64,000 nucleotides of DNA from Auriscalpium vulgare (Eukaryota > Basidiomycota > Agaricomycetes > Russulales > Auriscalpiaceae). Position numbers and translations under genes: made by a program. Where the stretch lies: contig JAHBBC010000003.1 in NCBI GenBank assembly GCA_019915015.1, positions 1,488,001 to 1,552,000 of the forward strand, read 5' to 3'. Under the pieces are notes generated by a model. The model did not search any database, was not told the DNA's origin, and saw only the letters and a program-made list of their open reading frames with translations. Of the stretch, positions 40,715 through 54,200 are shown one piece after another. The number at the start of each line of letters is the position of its first letter. Positions within the stretch are counted from its first letter, which is position 1.

Positions 40715-42495
40715 ATGGCAACCATGCAGGCTGGGCCTGCGCAGCCCCGGAGCGTCCTCTCGGCGTCCCTCGCCAGCGCGTCCTCGCTAGTCCTTCTCCA
40801 GCTCGTCTCGCGCCTGTTCACATTCGCGCTCAACCAGGCCCTCGTGCGGCTCGCGTCCCCGCAGGTCTTCGGCATCGCCGCCATCCAGTTCGAGCTCCTC
40901 CTCTCCACCATCCTCTTCCTCTGCCGCGAGGGCGTGCGCAACGCGCTACTCCGCGCCCCAGCGCGGGCCCAGGACCCGCGCCTCGTCACCAACATCTCGC
41001 TGCTACCCGTGTACTGTGGGCTCCCCGCGGCAGCATGCATATCCGCGCTGTATCTCGCGAGCCGCTCCGCCGACACGGCGTACCCGCACTTCCTCCCCTG
41101 CGTCGGGCTCTACGTGCTCGCGGCGGCGCTCGAGCTCGCCGTCGAGCCCCTGTACATCCGCGCGCAGAACGAGCTGCGCGTGGAGGTCCGGGTCCGCGCG
41201 GAGGCGGCAGCCGTGTTCTCCAAGACCGCCGTGACGTTCGTCGTGCTCGCGTTCTGCCCGCCGGACCTGGCGCTCCTCGCGTTCGCCTTGGGGCAAGCCT
41301 CGTACGGCATTGTCGTAGCCGTGTCGTTCTGGCGCGCGTACGGCAGCAGCGTTGACTACCGCTTGAGGAAGGCCGTCGTCGAGCTGCATGGCAAGTGGGT
41401 GCAGTCTTTCTCCCTTTGTCGAGCCGTCAATTCATGTGGTTCAGTTCGCAGACGCTGTACTTCGACCCGGAGCTTCTCAGACTGTCATTGGCCATGACCG
41501 GGCAATCCGTAGTGAAGCAGTTCTTGACCGAGGGCGACAAGTTCCTGGTATCTCGCCTCAGTCCTTTGGCAGATCAAGGCGGATATGCGATCGCATCGAA
41601 TTATGGTACGTGTCGCCCCCCTTGTTACAATCTCGCATCGGCAGACTGGTGATTGATCTCTATACATAGGCTCCCTCGTCGCTCGCATTATCTTTCAACC
41701 GATAGAAGAGACGTCGAGGCTCTATTTCTCGAAGACGCTGACGAAGAAGCCTATCGACAATACAGAACAACGCGCGTCCGCAGCCGAAGGAGCCGATGCA
41801 AACCCCCTCGCCACCCCCGCACGCATCATCCTCACCCTCCTCCTCCTCTTCACCCACTTCCTCCTCCTCCTCACGACCTTCGCCCCGCCCTACCTGCCCC
41901 TCGCCACTGCGGTCCTCCTGCCCCCCCGCTACCTCGCGACCTCCGCCCCGACCATCCTCTCCGCGTACATGTACTACCTCCCCATCATGGCGTACAACGG
42001 CATCCTCGAAGCGTTTTTCGCGTCCGCGTGCACGCCCGCGGACCTCGCCGCGCAGGCGCGCATGATGGCTGGCGCGTCCGCCGCGTTCGTCGGCATCGCG
42101 CTCGCCGCGCGCACCGACGCGGGCCTCGTCTACGCGAACAGCGCGGGCCTCGCCCTGCGCGCGGCGTACGCGTGGCGCTTCGCACGACGCTACTTCGCGC
42201 CCGGCGCGCTCACCGTGCGCGGCGTGCTCCCGCCGCCGCCGGTGCTCGCGGCGTTCGCAGCCGCAGCGGCGCTCACGCGCTGGAGCGCGCAGGCGCACGA
42301 CGCGCTGCCGCGCACGCTCTGGGCGCAGCGGGCGCACATTGCGGTGGGAGGGGGCTCGGTTGCTGTGTGTCTGCTGTCGTGGTGCGTCTTCTCGGTTCTG
42401 GGCGGCTGCACGGCGCGCTGACGGGCCTTCTTCGTAGCGTCGTGTTTGAGCGCAAGCGGTTTGCGGAGATGCTCGGCACCCTGCGGAAGCGGTAG
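40715..42495 (+). CDS. RFT1: RFT1-family lipid-linked oligosaccharide transporter
   Basis: Exons 40715-41394, 41445-41605, 41670-42381 and 42438-42495; 536 residues. N-terminal SLVLLQLVSRLFTFALNQAL, ASPQVFGIAAIQFELLLSTI and REGVRNALLR are RFT1 signatures. So are LELAVEPLYIRAQNELRVEV, TGQSVVKQFLTEGDKFLVSR (the conserved LTEGDK motif) and YYLPIMAYNGILEAFFASA. Many hydrophobic segments agree with ~12 transmembrane helices in the ER. The protein is required for Man5GlcNAc2-PP-dolichol to reach the ER lumen in N-glycosylation. The short last exon (FERKRFAEMLGTLRKR) restores a basic cytosolic C-terminus; without that splice the frame ends at 42421. GC content in exon 3 is very high. Confidence 0.93.
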
Positions 42496-44512
42496 GTCTC
42501 GTTACCAGTCCGCGTTGAATCAGATAAGTCCACGTCGAATTGCGCATTCTGCGTGAAATTGCAAAAAGCGAGTTCTTGTCTGCAGGCTTCCCGCAAGATT
42601 CTGGTCGAACGCGCGCCGGTTGTTTGATTCGAGAGTATCAGATGATTGGTCGGTGCTGGATGGCCACGGTCAATCTGGCTCGCCTGCTCCTAGACATTTC
42701 CGCACCCGAAATCATGGGCTAACGCGGCCAGGAATATCTGGTGGCATGACTCAAGATCGGAGGCGGATGGTGCTGATGCACCACTACCCATGTACTATCC
42801 AGTGGTCAACGTGATTAAAGAAATCTGGGGATCTCCCGGAAGTGCATAGCCACCTATCTCAGCTGGGGAAGTCCAGTTGGTGCGATGGCGAGTTGGCGCG
42901 TTGTCCAATGGGATTCTCGAGGGGCTTCAAGATCGCGCGGTGATGGGGACTACTTTTATCATCCTGTCCGTCGAAAGCTAGTCTGTTGTGAAGCGCGAAC
43001 TAGCAATCCTGTGTCAGAGGAAAGCAGAGACATGTGTCCCTGAGGCAAACCGGAGCAAGCTCGGACGCAAGCCTGTCCGGCCGCGCGTTTGTCGAACGGC
43101 CACTACGTTCCTCTTTATATCAATACTGACAGCTACAGGAAGGTGCGTATCCGTCTTCAGAGGCTTACAGGGGGCGTATCAGCGCACACGCTGGCACCAG
43201 CGCAGGCACTGATCGATAAGGTCGACTCGTTAGCAGCTGACGCAATTTATACGCCCAGGGGGCTATTTTATTAGCGTACGCGTACACGCGCTGTCGACGC
43301 CACCAGATCACGGTGTGTGCCATAGGCGTCATATGCATAAGTAGCGGGCCGCCTCGTGTATGTAGCGTCAACATATAGTGCGGCATGACGACTGGGCGGG
43401 GTTCCGCGGGGGTCCCATGGCCAGGTTGATGAGTGATGCTTCTGCGAAGGGGATTTCGTGGCGCACCACGTTCTTGATCGCATGGACGGGTTCGCACCGG
43501 GTCCGCGCAGCGCCCGCGTCGAAGCAGCCATGTCATGAGCACGCAGCTTGATAACGGTCGTCAGGGGACGTCTTGGCTTGGGAGCATGTCGTCTAAACAC
43601 TTGCTATCACCACAGCTGCCGTCTTCCAAGTACTGCTGTAAGTGACAGACGAGCGACAGCTTCCGAGAGGGACGGGCCAGAACGAGTCAGATTGCTCATG
43701 TAGATGGGGGGAGTGCAGGTGATGCTGGGAGCGTTCCGGCGAGAAGACGCAAGGGACGGCCGCGTGTCGGACGAGCGCGCCAAACACGCGCGGTAATATT
43801 GGAAGATTCGTGTGAGAGGCGGGGGAAGAGCGAGATTGGAAGACCAAGACGGCGGAAGTCTGCGAGTAACTCCTCGGGAGCGCTGGACGCGTGTGGGAGA
43901 GACGGGCCGACTCCGGATGGCGGTCAGGGTGAGGGGCAAGTGCCGCTGGAAGGCGCCTGGGGGCGTGTGGTAGCCGTAGCCGACACAGAGCCCGGGGCTG
44001 TCGTAAGCGCAACGTGTCGGCGGGGCGGGCGTTGAGTGCCGAATGAGGCAGGAGGGATGCCATAACGGGCCAGGCACGGCAGGAGGCCAGTCTGAGATGG
44101 CCGAATGGGGAGGCGTAGTGGGATGAAGGTTTCGGCATCTGATTGGCCGGAAGAGGCAAAGGCCCCGACTCAACGCCGTGTCGGTTCGCTTCGTGCCCGG
44201 CGCCTCGCAGCCACAATCTGTTCTCACCGCCGCGCTGCCCCCGCCAGAGCCACCGGTCCCCGCCGCCACCCCCACCGCCCAGCCTCCGGCCGCCTCGTGG
44301 CCGCCCCCAGCACAGCGCCCCGGCCGCAGACCGCCCGCCCTCCGTTTCATTTTGCAGCATCAGGTCGCCTGATCGTACATGCAATCGCTTGACACCACCA
44401 CACCCAAAGCGGCCGTTCCATCGCGGAACCGCCCTGCTCTCACCCTCGCCCCTCCCTCTCTCCTCCCACCACCACCACCACCGTCCCCGTCCCCTGTCCC
44501 CTCCCCCCCCCC
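42496..44512. other. Gene-poor 2-kb interval
   Basis: No family resemblance or coherent exon chain was found. The right part is C/A-rich (CCACCACCACCACC near 44466, CCCCTCCCCC near 44500), as in the 5' leader of the FYR-domain gene. Long minus-strand ORFs around 43593-44531 are compositional. A decayed element cannot be excluded between 42500 and 43600. Confidence 0.45.
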
Positions 44513-46925
44513 ATGAGCCGCCGCTCTGCACACATGCCCCCGCCGCCCCCGCCAGACAGGGACATCCTCATGGGCCCCCCGCCCGTCCCCCACCAGCAGC
44601 CCTTCGCACCCTCCAACGCAGAGAACGCATCCCAACGCGATTACGCAGAAAAGTACTACAAACTCAAAAGAAAATATTTCGACCTCGAAGACGTATGTTC
44701 CGCCCCTCCCTCTCCCCACTCTCCCCCGTCCTCATATTCCCCGCAGCGCCACAAGCGCACCGAGGAGGAGCTTAGGCTCTCAGGCGAGCGCAACATGAAT
44801 ATGAGCCGCGAACGCGGGTCCGTCCGTTTCTGTCCCTCAAAAGAATTCATCCTAATCATTCTTCACAGACTTCTTCTCGATCGCATAATTGAGTTGGAGA
44901 CGATCGCGAGCGCGGCCCACCCGGAATCGGCCATGCCACTTCAGCCACCCTCCTCCGCCTTCCCTCGCTCTCTCATCTCCAACCGTGCTCAGAATGCCTT
45001 TGCCGCCAACCTCCGTCAGGTTATCGACGAAATCGCCGCCGAAGACCCGCGTGCTGATGCTCCGCACCCCGCCTCCCAATCGCGCAAACGCCCGCTGGAC
45101 GACGCCCAAGACCGATCCGAAGAAGACCCCCAGGACTCCCGTAAGTCTGCACGAAGATCCAAGGGCGCCTCCGCCGCACCGCCCGCGAACGGCTATGTCC
45201 AGCCTGCAGACCCCGCTGAGCCCTCAGGCGCCCAACCAAAGCCGCTCGTGACGACGTCCGGGAAGCGAATCAGGATCAAACCCCCCGTCCCAGTCGCACC
45301 TGAGCAGCAGCAGCAGCAGCAGGCGCCGCCACCGCACCCAGCCGCAGAAACACTCCGCGCGCAATATGGCGCGCCGGCGCTGCTCCCGCGACCGACTTCA
45401 CCTGCGTCACCGCTCTCCCCGATCGCATCAGATGGAGAGCACTACCACCCTCGCCATCCTGATGGTGTCGACTTTCGCAACGGGGGTGTCCCGCCCATCA
45501 GCTCGCCGGGGCTAGTGTCCGAGTCGCCTGCGTCTCTGCGTGCTACGGCAGCCGCCCTGCCCCCGACGTCCATCCAGCGCTTCGCCAAGCCCAAGCGCCT
45601 CAAGGCGCATACCGTGACGTCAAAAAGCTTCAGCATCCCCATGGTACCCCGCGACGCCCATGGCCGCCCTGTCCTCCCGCTGAACGTGGGGATCATGACT
45701 GTCATCAGCCTGGGTGAAATATGCATGCGTGAGCATTTCCACACCGAACGCTACATCTTCCCTGTCGGCTATCAGGTACAAAGGTAATTCATCAAGTGAT
45801 TCTGCTCTCGAACCTTTGCTGACCTCTTTTCAGGCGGTATCTCTCCGCGAATGACCCGTCCGCGGAGGTCGTATACAACTGCCGGATTCTCGACGGAGGC
45901 GACGGCCCTAAGTTCCAGATCACCGCAGCCGACAAGCCGGATGAGCCCATCATTGCAGGCACTGCGACAGGTGCCTGGTCTGTAGTAGTTCGCGCTGCGA
46001 ACCACGTGCGAAATCGACAGCACTCCAATTCTGTGTCGGGCCCCGACTTCTTCGGTCTTGGGCAGAACACCATCAAGCACTTGATCCAAGAGCTCCATGG
46101 TGCCGACCGTCTCAAGGACTACGTCTGGCAGAAGTTCCAGGAAGGCGGGTAAGCGGTCTTGTCTCCTGCCAAGTCGCGCTGCAGATTGATTGACTTGCCA
46201 GTTCGGCAAGACCGCTGGGCGGCCGGCATGCCGCTGTCATCCCCGCATTGCCTGAGGACTACGGCAGCCCGCCATCCGGCACGCACGGCCACGGCCACGA
46301 GCGCGGCGACTCGCGCGACTCGATGAGCGGCATCATCGAGGGCAACGTGTCGGACGTGCGCGGGATGCCGCCGGAGGACAGCCGGCGCGCGGCGCGGCGC
46401 GGCTCGCGCTCGAGCAACGGCACGCTCCCCGACGACCTGCCGCCGCCGCCGCCGCCAGCACCGTACGGCAGGCACGCCTACGCGCCGCCGCCGCACGCGC
46501 AGGAGCCCGCGGGGTACGCGCCGCACCTCTCGCCGGCGCACCACCACGCGCGCGCGCACGAGCCCCCGCGCCCGCACATGTCCCCGCCCACGCCCACGCA
46601 CCACGCGCCCTCCCACCACGCATCCCCGCACCCGAACGGCCAAGCGTACCACCACCACACGCGCTCGCGCGACGCGCCGCCGTACCGCGCCGCGCGCTCG
46701 CCGGCGGAGTCGCTGTCGCTGTCGCCGCCCGCGCGTGCGCGCCCGCCGCCCTCGCCGTACGCGGAGACGCCGACGCCGCCGCGCGCCGTGCCCCCCACGT
46801 TCGCGGGCATCATGAACGCGTACCCCGCGGAGCCGTACTCGCCGCGCCCGGGCTCCGGGTCGGATCGCGAGCCGGGGAGCAGCCGGGGGAGTGCGAGCGG
46901 GAGCGGGGATGCGGAGAGGGGGTAG
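44513..46925 (+). CDS. FYRN/FYRC-domain chromatin protein
   Basis: Exons 44513-44692, 44747-44817, 44869-45783, 45834-46148 and 46202-46925; 734 residues. A short coiled coil near the N-terminus (YAEKYYKLKRKYFDLED) precedes a disordered region with a short poly-Gln run (six CAG, 45305-45322). The FYRN block is LNVGIMTVISLGEICMREHF and YIFPVGYQVQRRYLSAND. It is followed directly by FYRC: YNCRILDGGDGPKFQITAAD, GTATGAWSVVVRAANHVRNR, SGPDFFGLGQNTIKHLIQEL. FY-rich pairs occur in nuclear chromatin regulators such as TBRG1 and MLL/Set1-complex factors. The C-terminal 240 residues are His/Pro/Arg-rich and disordered. The exon-2 donor (GTCCGT) is weak. Confidence 0.88.
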
Positions 46926-47354
46926 GTGGTGGCTGGTTGACGTTCGTGCAGCAGTGGATCCCTCGTACCCGTTATGTTTATGACTCTCTCTCACATCACA
47001 TTCACACTCGCCTGTCGTTGCCATTGTCATTGTCAAGCACCCCTACGTTTATTGGCATCTCACTATTACAGTCTCGTGGTTCTGTTGCACATATCTCTCA
47101 TCTCTTTGACGTGTGTTGTTTTGCTTGTGCCGTGTTGCTTTTTTGCGGTCCTGTGCGGCGGGATGTGTATACGTACAGTTCTGTGTGGTGCATTTGCTGA
47201 AGTAATCAAGCACTGATTCCATTTGCTCTGGGAACGGGGGTTATGTACACGAGGACTGAGTGGGGATGAGATCGAATGGTTGAAAGGATGAAGGAGGTGG
47301 GGTATAAAAGGTCATGTAAGTATCTCGAGAGTTCCGGAGGGGGCGGGGTAGCCG
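46926..47354. other. Convergent intergenic region
   Basis: 3' flanks of the FYR gene (+) and the kinase-like gene (-). T-rich stretches near 46985-47150 fit 3' UTR sequence. No gene was seen. Confidence 0.5.
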
Positions 47355-49988
47355 CTACTCTTCACTTTCGCGTTTAAGCATCTCACGTGCGGATTCATCC
47401 CACCAGTAGCTACGCCCCCGACGAGCATGTAGCTGGCCACTAGAGTACATCCATCACCGTCAGAACTGCCGCCTGTGAACTAATTGTTTAAACGCACCTG
47501 AACGTATCAGCCAAAGGCATATAAGCCGCCGTCACGGTGAAATGCCAATCCATTCCGCTATACACGGGGAACCAACCCCAATAGTCTATTGCATGCTTCC
47601 CGCTGTCATTTAGTGTCAACAACCAACATTCTCCAGGCAAGTTTACTTATGAACACAAACACTGACCGGATCATCCACATGGTGGACTCGAAATTGACGC
47701 AGAAATGCCACCCACACAACCTCTGCCAAGACCAGCCGGCCACATTTCGGAATTCGTGCGGCGGAAATCGACAATGCCACCATTCATAATGCACAACTGG
47801 TGGCACAAAGAACGGTCTGTTGCCGGCAAAGAGATGTCCTTTGTGGTATGACAGTGACATCTCCGGGAGGCGCTGCGGGGTGCACAATGTCTCGGAATGG
47901 TCAAGCATGCGGTCGAGCTCCTCGGGCATTAGGATGTCTCGGGAGCTTAAGTCGAGATTCCTTTGTAGGAAGACAATGGATCCCTTAACCTGTGGCGAAA
48001 GATAAGATGAAGTAGAAGGGTGCCAGTAACCAAGGTGAACTTGCGTGTTTACGGATGTCACTGACAGGTTGGTTCAATAGTGCTTGCTCAAGGAACTGAC
48101 AGAGATGGGAGTCAACAGTGTTTTTTTTCCCTGTGATGAGCCAGGATGAGCTGACCGTCATAAACTTATAAATCATGGTATCCTGCAGAGATGCGCGTTT
48201 GACGAGGCGCATTTGAAAATAATCCTCAATCTGAACCGGAAGGCCGAGTAAAAGATTATCGTCCTGGTCAATAGTGTAGGTAGCGTTCTGAAGCTGTACG
48301 TTCAGCATCGCCCGACACTCCTGAAAGAGGCCTACCAAGATAAATTCCTGCAGACTGTCCTTGTTCATAGATAGCTGTTGTTGAGCGTACATCACCGCCC
48401 CCTTCAGATGCCAGCATAGTGAGCTATGAGAATCGCGCGATAGCAGAGACGGCTAACAACTATATCTCGGTACTTAAAAAGCTAGATTTAGCTTGCGCTT
48501 TACAAAGAGGGCGGATCAACTCACAGCTTTCAATCTTGTCCGCGCGCCTTCCAATACAGAGACTTGCGGGGTCCACCACCTCTTCAGATATGATATGACG
48601 TCTTGCTTCGGTGCTGTCAGCCAATTAGCATCGATCTTTTGCCGAGCATTCGTGAGGTGCACCGTAGGACAAAACGATGAAAGGCCTTGGTGTCTTTCCG
48701 TTCGAATAGCCTAGAAGTTGAGGAAAACACGGATGGCTGCGAGGAAAATGTATCAATGATATGAGCACATCTAGAGACGACGCACTATATAGTTCGGAGA
48801 CGTTTGATATCCTGGTACCAGTGCTGACGCGGGAGCCTCAGTCATCAGAAATCGATATGAAACTAAAAGCCGACGCACCTTGAGGGCATCTTCCCGACCG
48901 CCGGTATATCCTTTCACGACTACTTTCCTCCCATTGAGGTCGGCATCTGATAGCTCCGAGAACCATCCACTCTGCAATGCACAGACTTTGGAGAGGACGA
49001 CATCTGACTGGTGATATCTACGAAACTATGGTTGGTCAGTGATGGTCAGTATAGGAGCACCAAGAGAGGACATACACCGAAGTCATCCTCCGGTTCTCGA
49101 AGCGTCGCGAAATAGTCTTCAAGCTCGCTTTCAGTGGACGTTGTTGATGGTGCGGGTTCAGACGAAGCGGAGCCGACGATTATAGCACTTCGATCTGACA
49201 AAAGGACCGCTTGCTGACCCGACTGCATAATGGATCTGTATAAGCGAGTTGAACTTTTCGACCGTCAATAAGTGAAACTTTATTTGGGATGGATGGGCGC
49301 ACACCTGGAAAGCTTGCAGCGCCTCCTCCAGGCCAGCCTCGCACTGCTGTAATATATCTTCTATCTGGGGCCTCGAAAAGAACCGCTGCCGCCAGTTCGC
49401 CTGCGAGATACGGTACATAGAGTCCTGCATCCCTCGTAGAGTGCTGAGTGATATCGCGCACCAACGACGTTAGCAATTCACTACCGGTGTACGCTACTGG
49501 TGGCTCACTTTTCCAGATCATGTAGGTTGTCCAGTAGACTCTGCGGCGCGGAGTCCCATTTCCCCGCCATTTGCACCCCAAGTCGGGACAGCGCCTGTGT
49601 GGCGCGCTTAGCAATGCGCACACAGCGCTCCTGATTGACCTTCACAGCCTGGCAAAGCCCGCGTACGCATCAGACCATATACGCCACACATATGCACAGC
49701 ATCGTTTCTCACCGCGATGGTCTTGAGCACGGTGGTGAGCAGAGCGGCAGCTGCCGCTGCCGGCGTTGACTGCAGCATGTTGGAGATGTCGCCTGCGAGC
49801 TCCGCGAGCGCGATAGACCAATCGAGCGAGGAGCGGCTGGGAAGTGTAGTGGCCGCTGGTGTGCGATTCTTGCGGATGGCGATGACCTTGGAAGACGGAT
49901 CCGCAGTAGTAGGCGAAGCACGCCGCTGTTCAGATGTACTAGAAGGCGGTCGGCCCATGCGTTCGATCTTGAGGAGACTGAGGGGCAT
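47355..49988 (-). CDS. MLKL-like helical bundle plus kinase-like domain protein
   Basis: Starts at ATG 49988. Exons 49713-49988, 49509-49648 and 49305-49443 join in phase and encode a helical N-domain: LDWSIALAELAGDISNMLQS, VKVNQERCVRIAKRATQALS, LLDNLHDLEKTLRGMQDSMY, FFSRPQIEDILQQCEAGLEE with ALQAFQ. This matches the four-helix MLKL-NTD/HeLo-like adaptor bundle common in Agaricomycetes. Downstream pieces read like a kinase N-lobe (GRKVVVKGYTGGREDALKA with a VVVK lysine; GYSNGKTPRPFIVLS) and a helical block (GAVMYAQQQLSMNKDSLQEF, DDNLLLGLPVQIEDYF). The tail ends WWDESAREMLKRESEE, stop at 47355. I see no HRD or DFG motif, so it is probably a pseudokinase. Exon borders between 49305 and 47400 are incompletely resolved, and the exon-3/4 phase does not close, so part may be degenerate. 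Confidence 0.6.
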
Positions 49989-51235
49989 ATCGAACACGGT
50001 TGAGGGCTAGTTCGGTGGGTTGCGAATATAACTGAGAGTGGCCGAGGACACTGAAAGCAGACACGCACAGGACATGCAGTGATGCACAGGATGATAAGTA
50101 ATAGCGCCTAGGAAGCGTCAAATGTACAGGTCATCGATTCATCGATTAACGTGGTCGAAAGTAGATCAACAGCCCAGTCTGCGTCCAAGAGACCGCCGAA
50201 AGCGCGCAGCTGCATACGTAGCTTGTAGTTGAGGGTAGATGGCGAAGTGGCGTAGACCTGCATTACATAAATAAAGTACTACGTTTCTTGCCCACGCACC
50301 CATTGAGTCGAGTCGATGCTCTCTCTTTTCCCCTACTTCGATGACATTTTTAAGTCTTCAACACATACGAAATCCAGGGCATACTGTAGCCTGAGCTGTC
50401 AGCCGTCCGCGCGTCGGACTGTTGTCTGTAAGCCACAGTCCCTTCGACGCTCATCTGATTCTTTGTCCGCGCGACACGTCGGGAGCGATGCTGTGGACGA
50501 CCGGTGCGCACTTGTTCACTTTCATGTCTCGATGCTTGACACTGACAGACTTGCATCTAGACAGTGCGTGACAAGACATACGATGCGCTACATGCGTCGT
50601 TGGCATTCACACACGGTAAGGCGGTCGCCCTCAGCATACGCTGATCGCGTTTCTTTCGCTTGCCTTTCAGCCTGTCGCATCCTCGGCCGCTCCGGCGAAC
50701 TTTACTGGGGGTGCGTCAGGCTGCGGCGCTCTACTGCCCGCGCCTGGCGCTGGGCAGCAGAATGCCGAGGCTAGAGTATGTATTCCATGAAGAGTGGTTT
50801 TAAATATTCGTGGAAAGCCTCTGTGGGGACTCCTCCTGTTGCAAGGATCGTGCTGGGACTGGGGTAGTATGTGAGGCTAACATATATATGTGTACTAGTA
50901 GTACTTGTAGTGAGGGTAGTATGTGTATGCCATCATAATGCTCCCACGGTGATGGATATCGTGGCGGTTACGCTGCCCCTTGTCTCCGTCTCTCGCAAGT
51001 TCTCCCCCGCCGCCCACCGCTCGAGCTGCTTCGTCCCCGGCTGCGTGTCCTGCGCCGCCCAGTCAACGCCGACAAGCGGGGATCGAAGCGGGTGTGCTCG
51101 ACTTGGCCCCAACTCCACCCACGTTGTCCGACTCTTTGGCCTTTTCTTTTCTTTCTTTCACCGCGCCCACCGCCGCGCTGCCTTTCCTCCGTTTGACCCC
51201 TCCTTCATGTCGCCCGGCTCCCGTCTCGCTGTCCG
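49989..51235. other. Divergent intergenic region
   Basis: No gene was identified. An acceptor near 50670 precedes a short Ala/Gly/Pro-rich reading frame (PVASSAAPANFTGGASGCGA) that could be the 3' end of a small secreted protein, but no start or signal peptide could be linked to it. The 3' half is the leader of the gene at 51236. Confidence 0.4.
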
Positions 51236-54200
51236 ATGACCCCCCGCCCTTCGTTCGTGCCCAAACGCCGCCCATTGTCCGCCATCTTCCTCGGTTCCGC
51301 CAATCCATCCCCCAGCCCGCCCGACCTTCCCGAGCCGCCCAGCCCCGGTGCCGCATCATCCGCCTCCACCGACTCTGGTCTGCCGTCTCCGCCCGCGACG
51401 AACAGCACGGGAAGCGGCAGCACCGACGACCACCCCCCGCGCACACGCAGCCCAGGCGTCCTGCGCCGCAAGCGCTCCGCATCCGACACCATGCCCGCGC
51501 GCAGCAGCCGCTCATCCAGCCCGGAGGAGGATAGCCGCGACGACGACGATGACGAGGACAACACGGCGCGCCTCTCGCGGGCCCGCCGGCGCGAGGGCTC
51601 GAGCGACCATGCGATGGCGCTGCAGCGCGTGATGAGCCTTACGCAGCGCAACAGGATGGTGCGTCCGCCTGCCGTGGCTGCCGTGCCAGCAATCGCTGAT
51701 TGTGTTCCGTTTGCCTTTGCCCCCTCGTACTCGTATGACCCCCGGAACCTCGTTTCCGGCGCATCGGCTGCATCTCGCATGCGTGCGTAGGCTCTGGACA
51801 AGCTCACGTCCATGTCGCGCCTCAACACCCCGTCGCCGTCGACGATGTCCCGCGCGTCGCGCTCTTCACTGCCGCCGCTGACGGGCACCGCGTCCGTGTT
51901 TGCTGCGCGCCCCGCTTCCCGCAGCCCCACGCGCTCGCAGTCAACTGCTGCCTCCGGCGCGCGCGCCAGATCGCACACCCTTTCTGGGTCCGAGACCGAG
52001 CGCGAAGGCCAGGCCGTGTCCGCTGGCGGGTCGTACACGTATTCCTCCGACGATCAGTCGGTCACCCCGCCGTCGTCTGTCGCGCAAACGTTCGCGTCGT
52101 CCAGCGTTCGGCTTCGGCGCGTGTCTCTTCCGGAATCCCCTTCGAAAGCCAAGGACTCCGGTTCACAGAGGACGCCGAGGAAGAGGGTGTCGATGGCCAT
52201 GTCCGTGCAGGATGCGGACTATAGTCGGAGGGGAGACGAGACAGAGGACATCACAACAGCTGCCTTGGCTGCGGTGGCTTCGCTGAGGAGAAGCCCGACG
52301 AGTAGTGGGAAGAAAAGCAGACAGCCGTTACCACGGGAGTTTCGTGAACCCAGGAAGGCAAACTCGGACGGCCGGGTGAGTACATGCATGTGTTGACGGT
52401 GCGGCTTGTTGAACTTTCTTTCTGCAGTCGTCGAGGTCGGGCGAACCAACCACCCCCCAGAAAGCGCGCGAGCGCCACACTTCGCTTCTCAGTGGCAGTG
52501 GCTCTCCGTCCCCACGAGCGTCAACTTCCAGACTCTACAATACATCTCAGCTCGAAATGTCGCCTCGCCGGAACGGGTCCGTACGCGACGCCACGAGGCG
52601 GCATCAGACACGATGGATGTCAGAAGACCTCTCATCCGTTTCTGAACCCGTCCACGACCACGACGAGGAGCTGGAGCATGCGTCAGGCGGACGCCGCCAG
52701 GCGGCACGAACCGGCAGCATGGAGAGCTCACTGGGTGCGCGTCTGGTGGGAGATAGTCTGCGTGCGGCGGGCATCACGATGCGCCGGGACGGGCCTGCGG
52801 ACGTATTCGCTGGCGATGGTTCGGTGAGGGCTTCTCGCCGCCCACGGTCCAGCGGAACGGCCTCTGTAGGCCAGCCCGAATGGGAGGAGACGGCATCAAT
52901 TCCTCGTGCCGGCCCCAGCAGGCTCAGCAACCCGTCGCGACAGGGCGAGCGGTCCGGTGTATTGTACGACCCGCGCACGCCTGCCACCGCTTCTTCCTCA
53001 CATTACCGGGCGGAGCGCGGGGCGGTTTCCGGCCCGCTGGCACGCCCGTCGACGTCGATGGCCGACTTCCACAACGCGGAACACATGCCGCCGCCGCGGA
53101 CCGTTCCGTCGAATCTTCGCACGTACAAGTCTACCTACGCCCTGGATCGAGATCGGGAGGGAATAGGCTCGAGCTCGAGCCGCTTGCAGCTGTACCCGCA
53201 GCTTCAGGCGCCCGCATTCCAAGAGCGGACGTATGGTTCCCCCCGCGCGCGTCCTAGAAACAGTCTCCCGAATTCCACGCAAAAGATATCATCTGCCGAT
53301 GAACAGGCGACCGAGCACCTGCATCTCATGGACGATTCCTTGACAAACTTTGAAACCCTACTATCACGATTGCCATCCATGGGAGAAACGACCACCGTAA
53401 CTGTCCCAGAACTGTACCGGAACGCACAGAGCATAGTGCGATATTCGGAGCAGGTGAACGGCCTGCTGCGGGACGGCACGAATCACGCGTTGGCGAAGCT
53501 CATCGACGCCGAGCTCGATGACGGCGAGGTCATCGACAGGATGGCACTGTGGAAGGACATTGGTAGCGACTTCCGCGACTGTCTGAGGGTCAGCGACGAG
53601 CTCGTCCGAACCATGACGGGCTTCCTCCTCGGTGCAGGGCGGGTTCTCAGAGAGTCGTCTGCATACAAAACGGGCAGCAATGGGAACGGGACCACAAATC
53701 TCCAGCATCTGCGTGGGACCAGCGACGACATGGCCAGGCGGTCGGCGCTGGACAATCGGTCTTCTACGAGTGGGACTGGAACGGGCAGTGGGAAGGGCAG
53801 TGCCAGTGGCGATGGCCGGCGAAGCGCAGACTCGCGTCGTAGCCTTGACGCGGCACGGACGGAGCGGGACAAAGCCGACCTGCTCAAACGCGTTTCAAGT
53901 CGAGCCGACGGTATTCTGGCCGCGAGGGCGTCGTCATCTTTGCTTCGAGACCGCGAAGCCCCTCCTCGAGAGCGTGCTGGGGTTAAATCCGATGACGAAC
54001 TGTCGCCGCCTCACGCGGAAACTTCTGCTTTGCGCTCGAATGGTATCAAGACTTTGTCAACACGCCGCCTCCATGCCTTGCGAGATCACGACCCGAGCAC
54101 GCCTCATGGTCTTGCCACCGTCGAGTCCCAGGAATCCTTGCATGAATGGGAACCGTCACCCACGCCCGCCCCGCGCCAATCCGCCGCAAACGCAGAGCGA

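Noticed and set aside
43593..44531. 312-residue minus-strand ORF rich in Gly/Trp and Arg/Pro.
   Set aside because: It is compositional (CCACC repeats) and antisense to the FYR gene's leader, with no motif or splice support.
46333..47036. Long Arg-rich minus-strand ORFs opposite the 3' exon of the FYR gene.
   Set aside because: They arise from the His/Pro-rich, GC-extreme coding sequence on the plus strand and have no independent evidence.
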